Part shown: in pieces, positions 34,116-46,286 of the stretch
Layout: each line of letters opens with the position of its first letter
Position numbering within the stretch: the stretch's first letter is position 1
From: Akebia trifoliata
Lineage: Eukaryota; Streptophyta; Magnoliopsida; Ranunculales; Lardizabalaceae
Assembly (NCBI GenBank): GCA_017979445.1
Contig: CM030715.1
Coordinates: 27,567,169-27,631,168, forward strand
Reading direction: 5' to 3'
Length of the DNA stretch: 64,000 nucleotides
Position numbers and translations under genes: made by a program
The notes under the pieces: generated by a model
The model's database searches: none
What the model was told of the DNA's origin: nothing
Seen by the model: only the letters and a program-made list of their open reading frames with translations

Positions 34116-36527
34116 TCAATTAAACTTCACTAGATCTTCTCCCGCAGCTGCTACATAGATCTTCTGAAAGGCTTCCTTCAAGCATGACACAAGCAGTTGG
34201 TTATCAATAAATCCTTTTTCTGTTGTAGCTACCAACCTTAGCTTTCCCATGTAGCTTACTATGGTGAAGACAATGCTCTGCAGTTCAACACAACAACTAA
34301 TTAATTAAGTAGAAACAATTTATATATAAATGAAACTTGAATTTATTCTTATATTGAGAATGATTATATCCCTAACTTATATAACTGTAGATTTTCCAAT
34401 CCAAAACCAAACTTTCTCAAACCCAAAATCCCATATTTTTTTTCCAGACATTAAATATCAATCAAAATGAAATTGAAGAACTTAGAATATTGGATCTACC
34501 TGAGGTACACCAGGAACTGTGAAATAGAAGTTCTTAAGTGGATGACCAGCGATCGCTGCTTTCTCGACAGGACCAACCATACTCGTAATCATGATGCTCG
34601 CGTTCCTCAAATTTGAATGAATGAATTCAGCTGCAGCCTGCAATAAAAACAACAAGAAGAAATTTAATTTTGAGTTTTACTTTTATGAATCCACAACATT
34701 AATTAAAGAGTTTTTGCTAATAAGCAAGATTAATTCCTAACCTCGGCGCCTCTTACACTTCCCACAATCCTTAACATTTTACTAGTGAAATAAGCAGACA
34801 ATGAATTCATCTTTCTTTTCATCTCATTGTGTGTTTTGACGACAAACTCGAGAGGATCAACCTTATCGACATCCTTATAAGTGGGAAGCGATGCGCTCAA
34901 GAATCCAAAGTGATTGCCCCATATATTTGCTTTTAACATCTCTTCAAGACTCTTAAACCCTCCATACATCCTCAAGTTCATAACGACCAACGCAGTTGTA
35001 CGAGAGTCTGTTGAAGTTTCGCCCATTCTCTTCATGTATAATTGGAGTGCGAATGCTATTACTCCAGTCACTACATCATTCACAGTCTGCTCAAAATTGA
35101 GCCATAAGAATTAGTATTGTGAGATAAAATGGAGTTATTTATCACAAAATTAGCAAGTTGGAATCTTCAAAACATGGTTTAAAAAAATGGCACAAATAGA
35201 TCTTGAAAAGGAGTGACTTAGAGTTGATATTGAGATATATCTTGGGATTTCAATCTGATGACATACTCCATTAGATTGTGACATTATGTGAGTAACAAAC
35301 AAAAAATCTTTAACAAGAAATCTTTCATATTTTTAATCCAAAAGTCTTTGGCTTTTTGTCCCAAAACCTATTGTTTTTTTAAGAGGTTGAAGACAAGGTG
35401 ACGACTCCTTCAACATCCCAGTTGAGATTTGGAAAAATGATTAAGAACTACCAAATAAATTAATGAGAAGAAAGAAAGAATGGTTTTAAAGGATTTTGCC
35501 AATTTAATAATAAATCAAATTTTGTGCCCAGATAAAGATTTTGAGAAGAGGATGAAGATGAGTGTATTTTGATAATTTTCTATTAGTCTCTCGTAGAAGA
35601 CCATGGTCAAGAGATAAATCATTAATATCACAACAAGAGATTATATTACCACACCAATTCATATTTTAAATCACCAAAGAATTAACACACATCTTGAGCT
35701 GCTGTTAGTAAAAGTTGGGTGGGATCCAAAACTCAGTGAGATAATCTGAAAATTGCCCAAAAAAGAAGAGAAAATAGCAGACTTACCCCTCCAACCTTGG
35801 ACCTAACCTCTCTTATCTGATCAAGAGAGAAGGTAACAGAAGAAATGGATACAGGCAGATACTCCACTTGTGGTCTCTTCGATCGAAGTATTGTCTTACC
35901 GTCTTCCAAATACATACCCAGTATCCCCCGACTAAAATCAGTAAAAGTGTTAAAACATCGATAAACAAAGTTGGACATTTTCGAATAATTGCTAAGATCA
36001 TGCAATCTCGAAGAAGTAGAAGGGAATCTAAGAGGAAGAGAAGAATTATCAGCCCTTTTAAACAAATTAAAAAGTGCATTCATGAATGAATAACCGTCAC
36101 CAATTGCATGGTTCAGCTTGAACACTATAGTTCCAGCAGCATTAGATGTTGGGTAAACAATTAGATGGACTTCCCATGGAGGACGGGTTTCGGGTATTTG
36201 TTGCATTGATACATTAGATATGTGTTCTTCAAGTAAGGCATCGTAGTCTTCGGGCAATAAGCCCGATGGGAACTTAGGAATGATGAGATGGTCTTCTATA
36301 CTACAATTGATTTTTTTCCACCTTTGTACACCTTTCTCATCTGTAACGATGATCGAAGAGAAGCGTGGATTAATGGGTATAAGGCCATGTTCAATGAATT
36401 TCAGAGCTTGGGTTTTGTCCATTGGGGTCTCTAATTCACAAACACCCATGACATAGAAGGTAAGTACAGGTGTGTTGATGTATTGTGAGAGTGGGCTTAG
36501 AGGTGGGAGTTGGCTTTCGTATGCCAT
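34116..36527 (-). CDS. WSD: Wax ester synthase / diacylglycerol acyltransferase (WSD-type), 461 aa
   Basis: Four exons on the minus strand: 36527-35787, 35086-34742, 34637-34500, 34277-34116. All have GT-AG borders and phase-0 junctions, 462 codons with TGA. The family esterifies fatty acyl-CoA to fatty alcohols (wax esters) or diacylglycerol, usually at the ER. Residues 139-145 read NHAIGDG, corresponding to the HHxxxDG acyltransferase motif. The second, catalytic histidine (H140) and D144/G145 are kept; the first His is Asn. Further family blocks: PLSPLSQY near the N-terminus, the RPPWEVH block (about 115-121), NLRMYGG, WGNHFGF (exon 2) and the C-terminal region with SIVSYMGKLR-type text (IVFTIVSYMGKL). 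Length is typical (460-520 aa). Exon 1 is long (247 codons). No frameshift. The exact subclass and substrate cannot be told from sequence. Confidence 0.92.
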
Positions 36528-36625
36528 TGATGCTTTTTTTTCTTTCTTTCTTTCTACTTCTTTTTTTCCCCACCTTCTCTTGCTTTCTTGTTATAAGCTT
36601 CTTAACAGCTTTTAAATAGACAAGG
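36528..36625 (-). promoter_or_regulatory. WSD core promoter and leader
   Basis: On the minus strand TCTATTTAAA (36620-36611) lies about 85 bp upstream of the ATG and can serve as a TATA box. The leader is purine-rich, with a (GAAA)n tract (36535-36560). Confidence 0.5.
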
Positions 36626-37009
36626 AAGACGCCCGCCTGTATTGACTCCTGTTTTTGGTGTGCTTTTCAATGTCCACGCAAATAAAAAAAAGGGGAAAAT
36701 GTTAGTGATGTCATTGGGGCCTAAAAAAGACATAATTTTTTTGAAATGTCTGTATCATAACTTATATACCCACTTTTCTTTTTTCAATGTTTTCCCAACT
36801 TCAAATTAATTCTAAGAGGATGGGAAGGTCGGTGGGAGATTTGAAGTGGAAAATAAGTACCTTGTTGATAAAAAATGTCTTACGATGAAAAGTACTTTTA
36901 CTATAGATTTATTATGTCAGATAATGTTGGGCAGACAAGATATGTTGGGAGACCCAAAAAAAAAAAAACCTCCTACTTGACTTAAAAGCTTTGACATGGG
37001 CTGAGTTTT
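36626..37009. other. WSD upstream intergenic DNA
   Basis: No gene and no element with clear ends. A poly-A run lies at 36957-36968. Confidence 0.5.
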
Positions 37010-37515
37010 TGTGTAGATGAAATCTTATGTGAGGAGATCATCCTCACAAAAAATCAGTATGATTTGAAACTTTTAATCCTATTAAAAATCATTTAAAAAT
37101 TAATAATAAAAAATGACGATCTACAATTCTAGCTAAATCACTTTGATGGGATTTGAAGTTTCAGATTGAGGTGATTTTTTTAGAATAATCTTTTTACCAT
37201 AGAGATTATCCTCACAAAAAATTAGTTCGTTCGAAATTTTTTAGTCTATATAAGAAAAAAATGTTGGCTTTGTATTATCTGTAAGAGCCATATACAAAAT
37301 CAAACATTGTGCCAAACATTTTTCAATAAATGAGTTAGAAGTTTTGGAATAAGCTATTTTTTGTGAGGATGATCTCTATCATCATCAAAAATCAGCTCAT
37401 TCCGAAACTTTTAATCCCATCCAAAGTGATTTACAAAATTGGATGGTCCACAATTCTTCAACTTAAAACTAGGGTTAGAATTAAGTTTCAGAATGGGCTG
37501 ATTTTTAGTTTATGA
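37010..37515. mobile_element. ATCCTCACAAAAAATCA foldback family, copies 2 and 3
   Basis: Copy 2 (37010-37240) has GAGGAGATCATCCTCACAAA near the left and CATAGAGATTATCCTCACAA near the right. Copy 3 (37335-37515) starts GGAATAAGCTATTTTTTGTG and ends CAGAATGGGCTGATTTTTAG, which are inverted to each other. The shared middle AAACTTTTAATCC..CCACAATTCTTCAACTT is as in copy 1. Non-coding; superfamily unknown. Confidence 0.55.
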
Positions 37516-38000
37516 CAATTGAAATTTTCTTATGCAAGAAAAGGTTTTGAATGATCTTTATAATATTAATAATATTTTAGTTTCTTTCACTATTGGTTGC
37601 AATCGTCAAAAATATTCATTGCAATCATTAATTATATGACATTAAGAATCCAGATCTATGTAAGAAGAAAAAAATAATTTACAAGGTAAATGAACATTAA
37701 TTGTATGGAGAGTGAGGTTCCAATATTTGAAGACCAAAGTTTAGATAATATCAACTCTTAAAGCGTCATAAGGTTTGAGAGCAAGACCAACCCTCCTGAT
37801 AGAAAGATTTGATCACTAGAATCTCTTACCCTTAAAAGGAGAAAAGTTTGACCGTACACCCAAAAAATTTGCTATGTGCTTCAACCCCATTGGAGCCACA
37901 AATGTTTAATTCACCTCTAAGTTGAACTCCATACAAAAATGAAAGTATGATTGTAATTTCTAGATGTTGGATCCTATGAAAGTGACATCTACATCATATC
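37516..38000. other. Intergenic DNA, nothing recognisable
   Basis: AT-rich, no ORF or element termini that I can support. Confidence 0.5.
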
Positions 38001-38004
38001 TGCA

Positions 38005-38255
38005 CCAGTACAAAAAATACTTTAAACAACAATTTTTAAACAATGTCTAACAGAGTGATGTATATTCTTTTAATTAAAAAGCTCATGTAAAAAGGGGTTT
38101 TAGACATTGGTTTTTTTTTTTTCTTTCAAAATTTATGTCTAAACTTCATACGTGAATCTATTTGTAAAGTACACACATTTTAGCGCAATCCTTTCCCCCA
38201 TTAAGATTACATTTTAGATGTCAGTTTTTCAAAATTGATGTCTATTTCACAAAGA
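38005..38255. mobile_element. Degenerate relative of the CACTA-type element at 42179
   Basis: The text TTTTAGCGCAATCC..CCATTAAGATTACATTTTAGATG..AAAATTGATGTCTATTT parallels TTTTGCGCGATCC..TGCACTTTAGATTT..AAATTGATATCTATTT in 42320-42400. Clear CACTA ends are not kept here. Confidence 0.4.
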
Positions 38256-38278
38256 AATTTCTTTACGTCTTATAAGGA

Positions 38279-38546
38279 GCAGATCCTCTATAGCACTTTT
38301 TCTTGTAAATCTCTTCAAATGGTGGAGAACGAACCACCTTAGAAAAAAGAAAAATTAACACCTCAGCCTTATAAACATCATGGCCTAGATTAGATCAAAA
38401 GAAAAAAATTAGTTTGATAAAAGGCTTTAAACATGGACAAGAACTCCAAAGTTTAGACAATGAGATTTTAGTGTCTCAGTGATGTGTTACTCTCTCAACT
38501 GTCAAAATGTGCTATATGAAAAAAGTGCTACAAAGGATTTGCTTTC
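38279..38546. mobile_element. MITE with GAGCAGATCC..TAGCAC ends
   Basis: The left end GAGCAGATCCTCTATAGCAC and right end GTGCTACAAAGGATTTGCTT are inverted repeats. Length is 268 bp and it is non-coding. Same ends as 5434-5775, so the family has at least two members here. Confidence 0.6.
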
Positions 38547-39352
38547 GGTTATGGGTCTTTCAAGATATGGGTATAGAAGTTTAGGGATTGGGCATGGAAT
38601 TGAAAGATGATAAGCACCGGTTCCACTGAACAAAACATTAGTGTCTATCAAGTCCTTCTAAATTTAACTGATTGTAGATATATCATCAAGAGATCATTGC
38701 ATAGCATCTAAATCATGATCAAAGTGTTAGATTTAGTGTAAAATTCATAACATAAGAAATGGATCTTTTGGAAAAAAAATTAAACCACTCTTGGCATCCT
38801 GATTATACTAAAAACTTTTCTTTCTTCATATTCTTGGAGCCTTTTAGGAAAATTAAATCATGTCTGTATCTAACTTTTAAATAAAGACAACTTCAAGACC
38901 AGACACCAACAGTAACGCTTCACCGTAGGAATGCTGGGCCCATTGAACAAAAATTACTGGAATGACCCGAGGGACCTTGTCGTCATAATTCGAAACCATC
39001 CACAAATATTGGGGGTGTCTTCATCAAACGTCTGTATCAAGTCGACTGCACTATTGTGTCAAAAGTTGTTGGACCAATGACACGGTCAGACTCACATATG
39101 AGATAAGAAATACAGGTTACGTAAGTTACCAGTTGCCCTTTTTTGTCCATTTCAACTGATTCGTCTGGCAACCTTGAACTTCACTTCCCAGTCCACGAGG
39201 AGGCGAGTTACTGGACTTACAGTGTATCTCGGGATCTGTGCAAGCCGTTGGCTAACTTGATTTTTAGCCAAGCTGCTTTGTTCTTCGAGGTCCCAATTCC
39301 TAAGATGACAGATGATGACTCGCGTTCTTTCCTTCAAGATGAAGACTTTTTT
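38547..39352. other. Intergenic DNA with a GC-richer stretch
   Basis: The segment 39060-39350 is richer in G/C than its surroundings and keeps a 72-codon open frame that has no ATG start and no recognised motif. It may be a gene or retroelement fragment; I cannot name it. Confidence 0.35.
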
Positions 39353-40034
39353 GCGATTTAGATAAATACCCCCTCAATGTTTGGTGAATATTTGAGATAC
39401 TCCATGTTTTCAAACTACTGACAAGCCCCTTGACCTCGGTTTTCTCTAATAGACCAATTGAAAAATGACCTGAATACCCTCATCTTCAACCTATACTAAC
39501 AAACTTGAGAATTTTCTTCTTAAAACTAGTCATCTAATTAGATTTTTTGAGAAGTAGAAAAATAATAAATTTTGGGTAAAACACTCAAGAGTTTTCTATA
39601 AAGGATTCATATGTGATTAAACATGATGGATTAAGGAAGGTTGAATGGCTTAAAAACATTAGAATAATGATAAACTAACTCAAAAAAATACACTAAAAAT
39701 TAACCATAGATATTTTCCTTGTGTATCTTTTGAGAAAAAAAAAATCTATGATTTTGTGCACATGCCATGTCAATTTAGTGAATTTTGAGTGTCTTTTCTT
39801 TGTATTAATTTATCACGACTCAAAATAGTATCATAAAAGTTGAAGAACTTAAAAGGAAAAAAAATTTCAAAGAAAAATCAAAAGTCCTTTTATTAGAGGT
39901 TGAAGATGGTATTTAATTTATATTGCATTAGTTTACAAGAGAAGATACAGGTCAAGGGAGATACATCATTAGTTTGAAAATACGAGGGATATATCTCAAT
40001 ATTCATCAAAACTTAGAAGGGTATGTCTAAATCA
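39353..40034. mobile_element. Complete TIR element, GATTTAGACATACCC family
   Basis: The left end GATTTAGATAAATACCCCCT, then TTTGGTGAATATTTGAGATA and TTTTCAAACTACTGAC, is matched by the inverted right end (GGTGATTTAGACATACCC on the reverse strand, then GATGAATATTGAGATATATC and TTTTCAAACTAATGATG). Terminal inverted repeats run for about 100 bp. The 682-bp element has no ORF of interest. Partial relatives lie at 4488-4950, 18765-18970 and 45166-45760. Confidence 0.7.
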
Positions 40035-41599
40035 CCATATAATTTGTTTATTATTATTATTACTTAACGTTTACATTCATGCATTTTAAGGGGTCCTGAA
40101 TCAGGAACACCAAAGTCATGCATTTAGCAGGGGCCTTGTGCCATTCCATTATTGCTGATGACATACAACCAGCCATTATTGACCCATGACAATATTTTAA
40201 TTTAGGGTATGTAGCTGTCAGATAAAGTTGGCCTCACAAGTGTTTGTTATTATTGTAGAAACCATTGGATAGCTCCATGATTGTTCAATTGTCATCGTTT
40301 ACGAATCAGCCAAAACCCTAGTTTAAAAGAGATTTTGCAACCATGGCATGGTAGATAATATCACTAGAGTCCATAAGGATTTATGTACATCACTGCATTC
40401 TTCTAGTAAATGTTGTCTTGCATCAATTAAGTGTTGTAAATTCTGATTTGGTTATGTGTTTTTGAAATAGTAGATTGTAAATAATAAAATAATGTAAAAA
40501 TACAAAAAAATTAGAAGAACTTATCGGTGATTGAAGTACAGAGAAGTTGTTGTTCTTAAAATTAAACCTGTACCCCTTTAAGATTGTTTTTACAATGCAA
40601 GAAGACTCTGGTGGTTAGTTTTCAAGATTCAGCAATTACGTGCTTGCTAATCGTGCAATGGAAAATAACAAGTCCATGATGAACCCGATCAGTTTGGTAT
40701 GAGCAATGAGATTTAGATATAATAGTAGAGAGAAGGAGAGAGATCAGAATGTTGTCTTCTATATATTCTCCAACTCTAGGGCACAACTTCTCTTATAGGC
40801 TTTGGGCCCAACAATCTATTGGATTAATGATAGAAATGTATGGGCTATAATTTGGCCAATTTCAAAATGTTGTTGAGTCTAACGGTTTAAAGCGTATTAA
40901 CTCTAACGGTTAGTCAGATCGGGATGAAAATAATAAAGAATCAATGGATCTTTAAGCAAAATGGATCAAACACGCACTAAAGTTTTTCTGTAGGTTGATT
41001 CCAAACTCAATGGGTTGCAGTCCCACGGTGTCTTAAGCCACCATGTGCGTGAGGCCCACTTTTTTTCTCACTCAAATCCAAGCAAAAAAGAGAGAGAGAG
41101 AGAGAGATTCTTTATTAGTTGCGTAATATTCTTGTATTTATCCAAATGGGGCTTAAGGATTTGAAGAGTTGTCTTTACAACTCTCACAAACAAGAAAACT
41201 AAAAAATCTTTAACTTTCCTAAAAAGGAAAAAGCTCTTTTAACTTATATTTCACCAATTAAGAAAATCTCTGCACTGTACAAATAACACTCAAGAGGTTT
41301 TGAGTTCAAACCTTGCCCTCAACAAAATACATGAGTAAAACCATGAATTTTACAACATATTGGCCAGTATGAGTTCAGATCAACCAGCCTTGGATGAGCT
41401 CTAACTTGATCCTAAAGACCCAAGCTTGACCCTAATGGGTTCAGGTCAGGTTTGGATTGAGTTTTGACTTTATAAAATTATAAATTCATGCATCTTTTGA
41501 AAATGGTTTGATGCTACTTTACACTAAAATAAAAGTAAATTTGTTATTTTTTATGATATGTTTTAGTTATTTTAATTCTATAATAAAATCATAAATTTA
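40035..41599. other. Intergenic DNA, nothing firmly recognisable
   Basis: The stretch contains an (AG)n run at about 41091-41107 and scattered retroelement-like text (GCAGTCCCACGGTGTCTTAA near 41017), but no coding remnant or paired termini that I can defend. Confidence 0.4.
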
Positions 41600-41950
41600 G
41601 AGAACTTCTATTGGTGCCCCAACTTTTACTTACCACACCCTAACTAAAGATGAAGAAAATAAGTGGATTATTGAGCTAAAGTAAAAGTTTTGATGCCAAT
41701 AAAATGTCTCTTTTATTTTTTTTTTGAAGCTAGATTTCTAGTTTTTGGATTTAAGATTTTATATGAGCCTAATCATAAGTGTAAACAATTTCTAAAATTG
41801 TTTGAATGAGTGTTATAATGTTGAAATTACAATTTGAATCAAACCTTTGCAATGTTTGAAGAGTGTGTTTTAATCTTTACTTGAGTATGATAAATAATTT
41901 AAGAAATTGGGGTGTAATAAGTAAAAATTGGGGTGCCAATAGCAGCTCTC
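41600..41950. mobile_element. GGCACCCCAACTTTTACT-TIR MITE, copy C
   Basis: Starts GAGAACTTCTATTGGTGCCC and ends TTGGGGTGCCAATAGCAGCT CTC. The inverted internal copy near 41680-41700 is decayed (AAAAGTTTTGATGCCAATAA). The body (GAGCCTAATCATAAGTGTAA, TTGAAGAGTGTGTTTTAATC) matches B. Confidence 0.7.
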
Positions 41951-42178
41951 TAAATTTAACATACACATGTGTCATATAATAATTGGCTTAATCAAGTTGG
42001 ACTGAGCGTTGCAAGGATCTAACTCAAACCAAAATAGCAAGCCAAATTCACAAATCCTAATTATAGTGAACCTTCTTATGGAGAGATGAGAGAGAGAAAC
42101 GAGAAGATAGAGGACAGGGGAAAAAAAAACCCTCACCCTCTTTTTTTATTTTATTTACAGAAAGTAATTAATATACAT

Positions 42179-42430
42179 CACTAGGAAAAAGAATTTAGAC
42201 ATCACTTTTTAAATGATGTCTATAAGAATTACATCACTTTGTAAATTGTGGTTTTTAGACACCGATTTTTTCAAAACCAATATTTAAAGATCAAACATAA
42301 ATCAGTGTCTAAAATCCAGCACTTTTTTGCGCGATCCCTCCACCTGTGAAAAATGCACTTTAGATTTAAAAATTGATATCTATTTAAAAGAAATTGATGT
42401 CTAAAGGCTTTTTTTTTTTTAATAGTAGTG
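42179..42430. mobile_element. Small non-autonomous CACTA-type element
   Basis: It begins CACTAGGAAAAAG and ends TAATAGTAGTG, i.e. CACTACTATTA inverted, with the CACTA termini diagnostic of En/Spm elements. Subterminal repeats of TTTAGACATCACTTTTTAA type (GATGTCTA in both orientations) fill the 252-bp body, as in CACTA subterminal regions. No transposase. A 3-bp target duplication is not clear. Confidence 0.6.
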
Positions 42431-42685
42431 ATATATCCGCTTACACTGAGTATAAAAGAAATCGAGTTTGATGAATCTAGTTGTCCAAGGTCAATGAGTA
42501 AAAAAATCTCAAACCCAAGATCAGACAGAGGTTGCTCCACTCTTTGTATTTATAGATGTTTTTTTTTTAAAATATCAGTGTTCCATTATGGGATTATTTT
42601 TCTATTCATATCTGATATTATTTATGCAAGGATGTTATTTAATTGCTTTCATATTTTTACAAAAATAAAAATAAAAATAAAAATA

Positions 42686-42804
42686 GAGAATTACTATTGC
42701 CACACCAACTTCACTAATGCCAAACCAACTGGGTGCATTTCTTTGGTGGTTTACATAGGAATTGGTGTGGCATTAGTAAAAGTTGGTGTTGCAATAGCAG
42801 CTCT
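42686..42804. mobile_element. Minimal foldback member (119 bp) of the GGCACCCCAAC MITE family
   Basis: GAGAATTACTATTGCCACAC and GTGTTGCAATAGCAGCTCTC are the ends. Inside, CTAATGCCAAACCAA pairs with TTGGTGTGGCATTAG. It corresponds to the short hairpin part of copies A and B standing alone, giving evidence that the hairpin is an independent unit. Confidence 0.6.
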
Positions 42805-43399
42805 CTTTCAAATTTAATTAATGACCATTATTTACTATTTCTTATTATTATTAAAGAACAGCCATAATTTTATTTTAAATTCAAACTTAATTTTGAAAAA
42901 TATTTTTAATATTATCTACGAAAGGATTATAAATAATAATCGCGACCATGCTCATATAAAAATCAATAATTTCATTTGGAATCTTGTTCCACACTATTTT
43001 TTTTATAAAAATAATAATAATTTTATCGATTGGCGTTAAAGTGCACCCCTTAGTGTTAAGAGAATGAAAAGTATTTGCCAAAAGATTTTAAACGAAAGTC
43101 ATGATCATGTGCTGTTTCCATCTTTTATTGTCTTTCTGTCTTATGGTAAGGAAACATACGAAATTTTAATACAATCGACAACAATGTAGCAAGATTAAGA
43201 CTAATCTACTCTAATGATAAATCACAATTAGTTGGGAGAAGCCGCCAATTGGGTAGTTAAAACTAAATGTCAATGGAGCGTGCAAATCAAATCTAGGTTG
43301 AGTTGGGGCAAGAGGTATTCTTCCAGATGAAAAGGGCGAAATGTAAATTAAAAGCAGGTTAATGGTACTATGGAGATGTGACGAACAATGCAAGCAAAA

Positions 43400-43700
43400 T
43401 GTAGAACCCTTGCTGAGGCCTTTGAAAATTTCAATTTGACGTATTCAAACCTAATCAGTTGGATTCGTCTTTGATAGTAAATGGTCTCAAAGGGGTTTAA
43501 TTCCACAGTGATTGGAATCGTGGATGCAGAAAATTCGAGCTTCTTTAGCCAAAGTTAATTGGTGTGTTCAACATACTTGGAGAGAATGAAATGTTGTGCG
43601 GATGCATTAGCAAACTTAGCTTTAAGAAGCCAATTTATCTTCCAACTGTCTTAGACATTGATGATAGCCTACCCTTGATCATGCGAAAATGCCTTTCAAG
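43400..43700 (+). pseudogene. RNase H-domain remnant of a non-LTR retrotransposon
   Basis: At 43560-43590 one frame reads CVQHTWRE; after a shift of frame at about 43589, the next reads KCCADALANLALRS. Together these match the C-terminal motif of plant retroelement RNase H (HTxREgNxxADaLAnlA). The first frame break and stops show it is dead. Upstream 43440-43555 is compatible with the rest of the domain but heavily decayed. Host of the domain (LINE most likely) is inferred. Confidence 0.5.
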
Positions 43701-43789
43701 AGATGGGTTAACTTGGAATTGTAAATTAAAAGGGGTTCTCCCTTTGCATATGTATACCAAGCAATGAGCACAACATGTGCTATATTTCA

Positions 43790-44690
43790 AGAGTCGGCCT
43801 TTCGAGAATATTTGAAATGCATATATATGGGTCTGAATCCGGGGACAATTATTTTTAACAACTTTCTTTAGACCACCACCTAGACGTTGTTCATTTTTTC
43901 AATCTTTTCTATTAAATTACTACTAAATCTTCAAAATTATGAATGTGTTGTTTTTCAATTGTCATTTATTTTCATAAATTGTTGAAGTAGATAAAAAGTT
44001 ACGTCTACATCTCTAAAATTATGAGTGTGTCATTCTATTCATCATCACAAATCGTCATGAAATGGAATAAGGACTCTGTTGAAACACGATAAGATCTAAA
44101 AAAAAGAAGAAGAAGATGAGAGAGCATAATTTAGATACTTCAAAACTTTTCTTAAGGCGAGGAGACATTTGGAAAGAAAAAAGTTACTAGCTAGATTGAT
44201 AAATTACCTCATATTAGTGTCCATTAAGCAATTTTCCTCATTTTGAATATGCTAATATATTATCGCTCGTTTACTCTATTCAAGGGTGTTTTTTAAGGAT
44301 AATTTTTTTTTAAAATTTTTAAATAAGGATTTCAGCTATTCTTTAGAATTTTAAAAATTAACTAATATGCTTTTGCTTCAACAATGCTACCTTCTTTCAA
44401 ATTTTTTTCTTAATGGGTAAGCTTTCCATTTCTTAGATGAAAAGCTTATTTGATTCTTTTCTGTGTTTTCTAGTTATCATCAAATGAATATTTACTATTT
44501 TGCGCATTTTTTGAAATATGATTACTTAATAGGTATAGTTTGATTAATGCGAAACTTAAATTGATAAAACAAGTAACATATTCATTATTCATATTTAGAA
44601 ATTAGATGATTATTTGTATTTTGTTTTTGTATAACTTAGAACTTGTTAACATTATGATTGTACTTTTAGTTTGTTTGTATGTTTGAATTA
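43790..44690. other. Intergenic DNA, nothing recognisable
   Basis: AT-rich with homopolymer runs. I see no element ends, RNA genes or supported ORFs. Confidence 0.5.
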
Positions 44691-45027
44691 GAGAGCTATT
44701 ATTGGTACCCTAATTTTAACTTATTACATTCCAATTTCTTAAATTATTTATCACATCCCAATTAAAAATTAAAACACACTCCTCAAACATTACAAAGATT
44801 TGGCTCGAATTATAATCTCAACATTATAACATTCTTCCAAACAATTTTAATGGTTTGCTTACAATTATGATTAGACACTCCTTTAAAATCTTAAACTTCA
44901 AAAAAAAAAAACAACAATGAGAGAGCTTCTATTGGCACGCACCCCAACTTATTCTCCACCATTTACTTAAATTTTTTTTTAATTGGAGTGTAACAAGTAA
45001 AAGTTGGAGTGCCACTAGCAGTTCTCT
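44691..45027. mobile_element. GGCACCCCAACTTTTACT-TIR MITE, copy D (inverted)
   Basis: The same family as A-C but in opposite orientation: the long arm comes first (TTATTTATCACATCCCAATT, TACAAAGATTTGGCTCG) and the short hairpin (GAGCTTCTATTGGCACGCAC to AAAAGTTGGAGTGCCACTAG) last. Confidence 0.65.
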
Positions 45028-45165
45028 TGAATTATATATAAGCAGACAAGACGAGCAAACCAAAGCAAATTGGGAAACAAATTCTCTCTTCCTACCCCTA
45101 CAAACGAGGTGATATAGATTCAAATAATAATAAGGGGCGGAGCAAGGACGGCAACCCCAATTTTT

Positions 45166-45760
45166 GGGTGATTTAGACACCTCTTTATAAAATTGGTGAA
45201 TATTTGATATAGTACTGAGTTCTCAAGCTGATAAAACTTGGTGAATATTTTTGGGTGATTCCACTTTGACCTTGCTCTTCTTTTATAGACTTATATAAGT
45301 AACTTAAATACCCTTATTTTCAACCTATATATTAAACCTTCTTTTTTCTTCCTAAAATCAATCATCTTAAAGCTCTTCAACCTCTATAGCAAATTAATTT
45401 TTATCTATTTAACTTAATTTTCAACCCATCATTTTGAACATTGCTTTAATCCTTCTAGAAAATCCTAGGAATTTTTATTTATTTATTTATTTATCAAAAA
45501 CTCTCTTCATGCTCTACTTCAAAAATTATATTTTTTTTCTTTAGATTTGTAGGTTAAGGAGATTAATCTTACAATTAGAAACTAGGGTAAAATTTTTGCC
45601 CAAAAACTTAAAGATGATTGATTTTGGGAAGAAAAATCAAAAGATTTATGCAAGTTGAAGACGAGGGTAATGAAGTCATTTTGCATTAATCTATTGGAGA
45701 AGACCAATGTCATTTTGTCTTAAACTGATAACATTGCCTCATAACTTAAGTTGTCTTTCA
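45166..45760. repeat. Partial copy of the GATTTAGACATACCC TIR family
   Basis: GGTGATTTAGACACCTCTTT with ATTGGTGAATATTTGATATA at the left matches the terminus at 39353. Inner blocks (AAATACCCTTATTTTCAACC) match too. The right terminal repeat is diverged or missing. It starts about 140 bp after MITE D. Confidence 0.5.
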
Positions 45761-46286
45761 TAGATCAATGAGAAATGATCTGAATGCTCCTTTTTCCCCC
45801 CAACCTCAAATCAAAACCCTTGACATTTCTCCACTAAATTGATTTTTCTAAGCTCTTTAACTTTATCATTAACTTTAAGTCGCACCCCAACAAGAAGATC
45901 TTTGCTACATTCAAGGGTAGAGCCAGGATTTTTGGTTAGTGAGGGCTAAGTGCTAGTTACCAAGAATACATTTCATCAATTTGAAAAGGAATAATACATT
46001 TCATCAGTTTGAAAAACACAATGTTATCTTTAACATCGAACAAAACTAAGGGGTGGTAGTAGGATTAAGTCATCGGTTTTTTCTTTTCTTTTCTTGTAGA
46101 AAAAGATTTACCAAGTAGACCTCACTGTTGTATTTTTATTTTAACAATAGGACCTTACTTTATCAAGTTTGTTACCTAACAAGCTTTGGAGTGGAGCCCA
46201 TATCAATTTAAAATATTAAATACATGTAAGACCCTCATTTCCTTAAAGAAGGAGGGATTCTACAGGCATTTTATCTTATAAAAGAA

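Noticed and set aside
35868..36089. ORFs antisense to the WSD first exon
   Set aside because: Shadows of the WSD coding frame.
39143..39361. 72-codon ORF in a GC-richer patch
   Set aside because: Begins at a TTG, has no recognisable motif or splice context; kept only as unexplained intergenic DNA.
42428..42817. 129-codon ORF
   Set aside because: Runs through the end of a CACTA-type element and the 119-bp MITE; composition is AT-driven.
43564..43767. 67-codon ORF taken as an independent small gene
   Set aside because: Its first third overlaps an RNase H motif in another frame, so it is better explained as retroelement debris.
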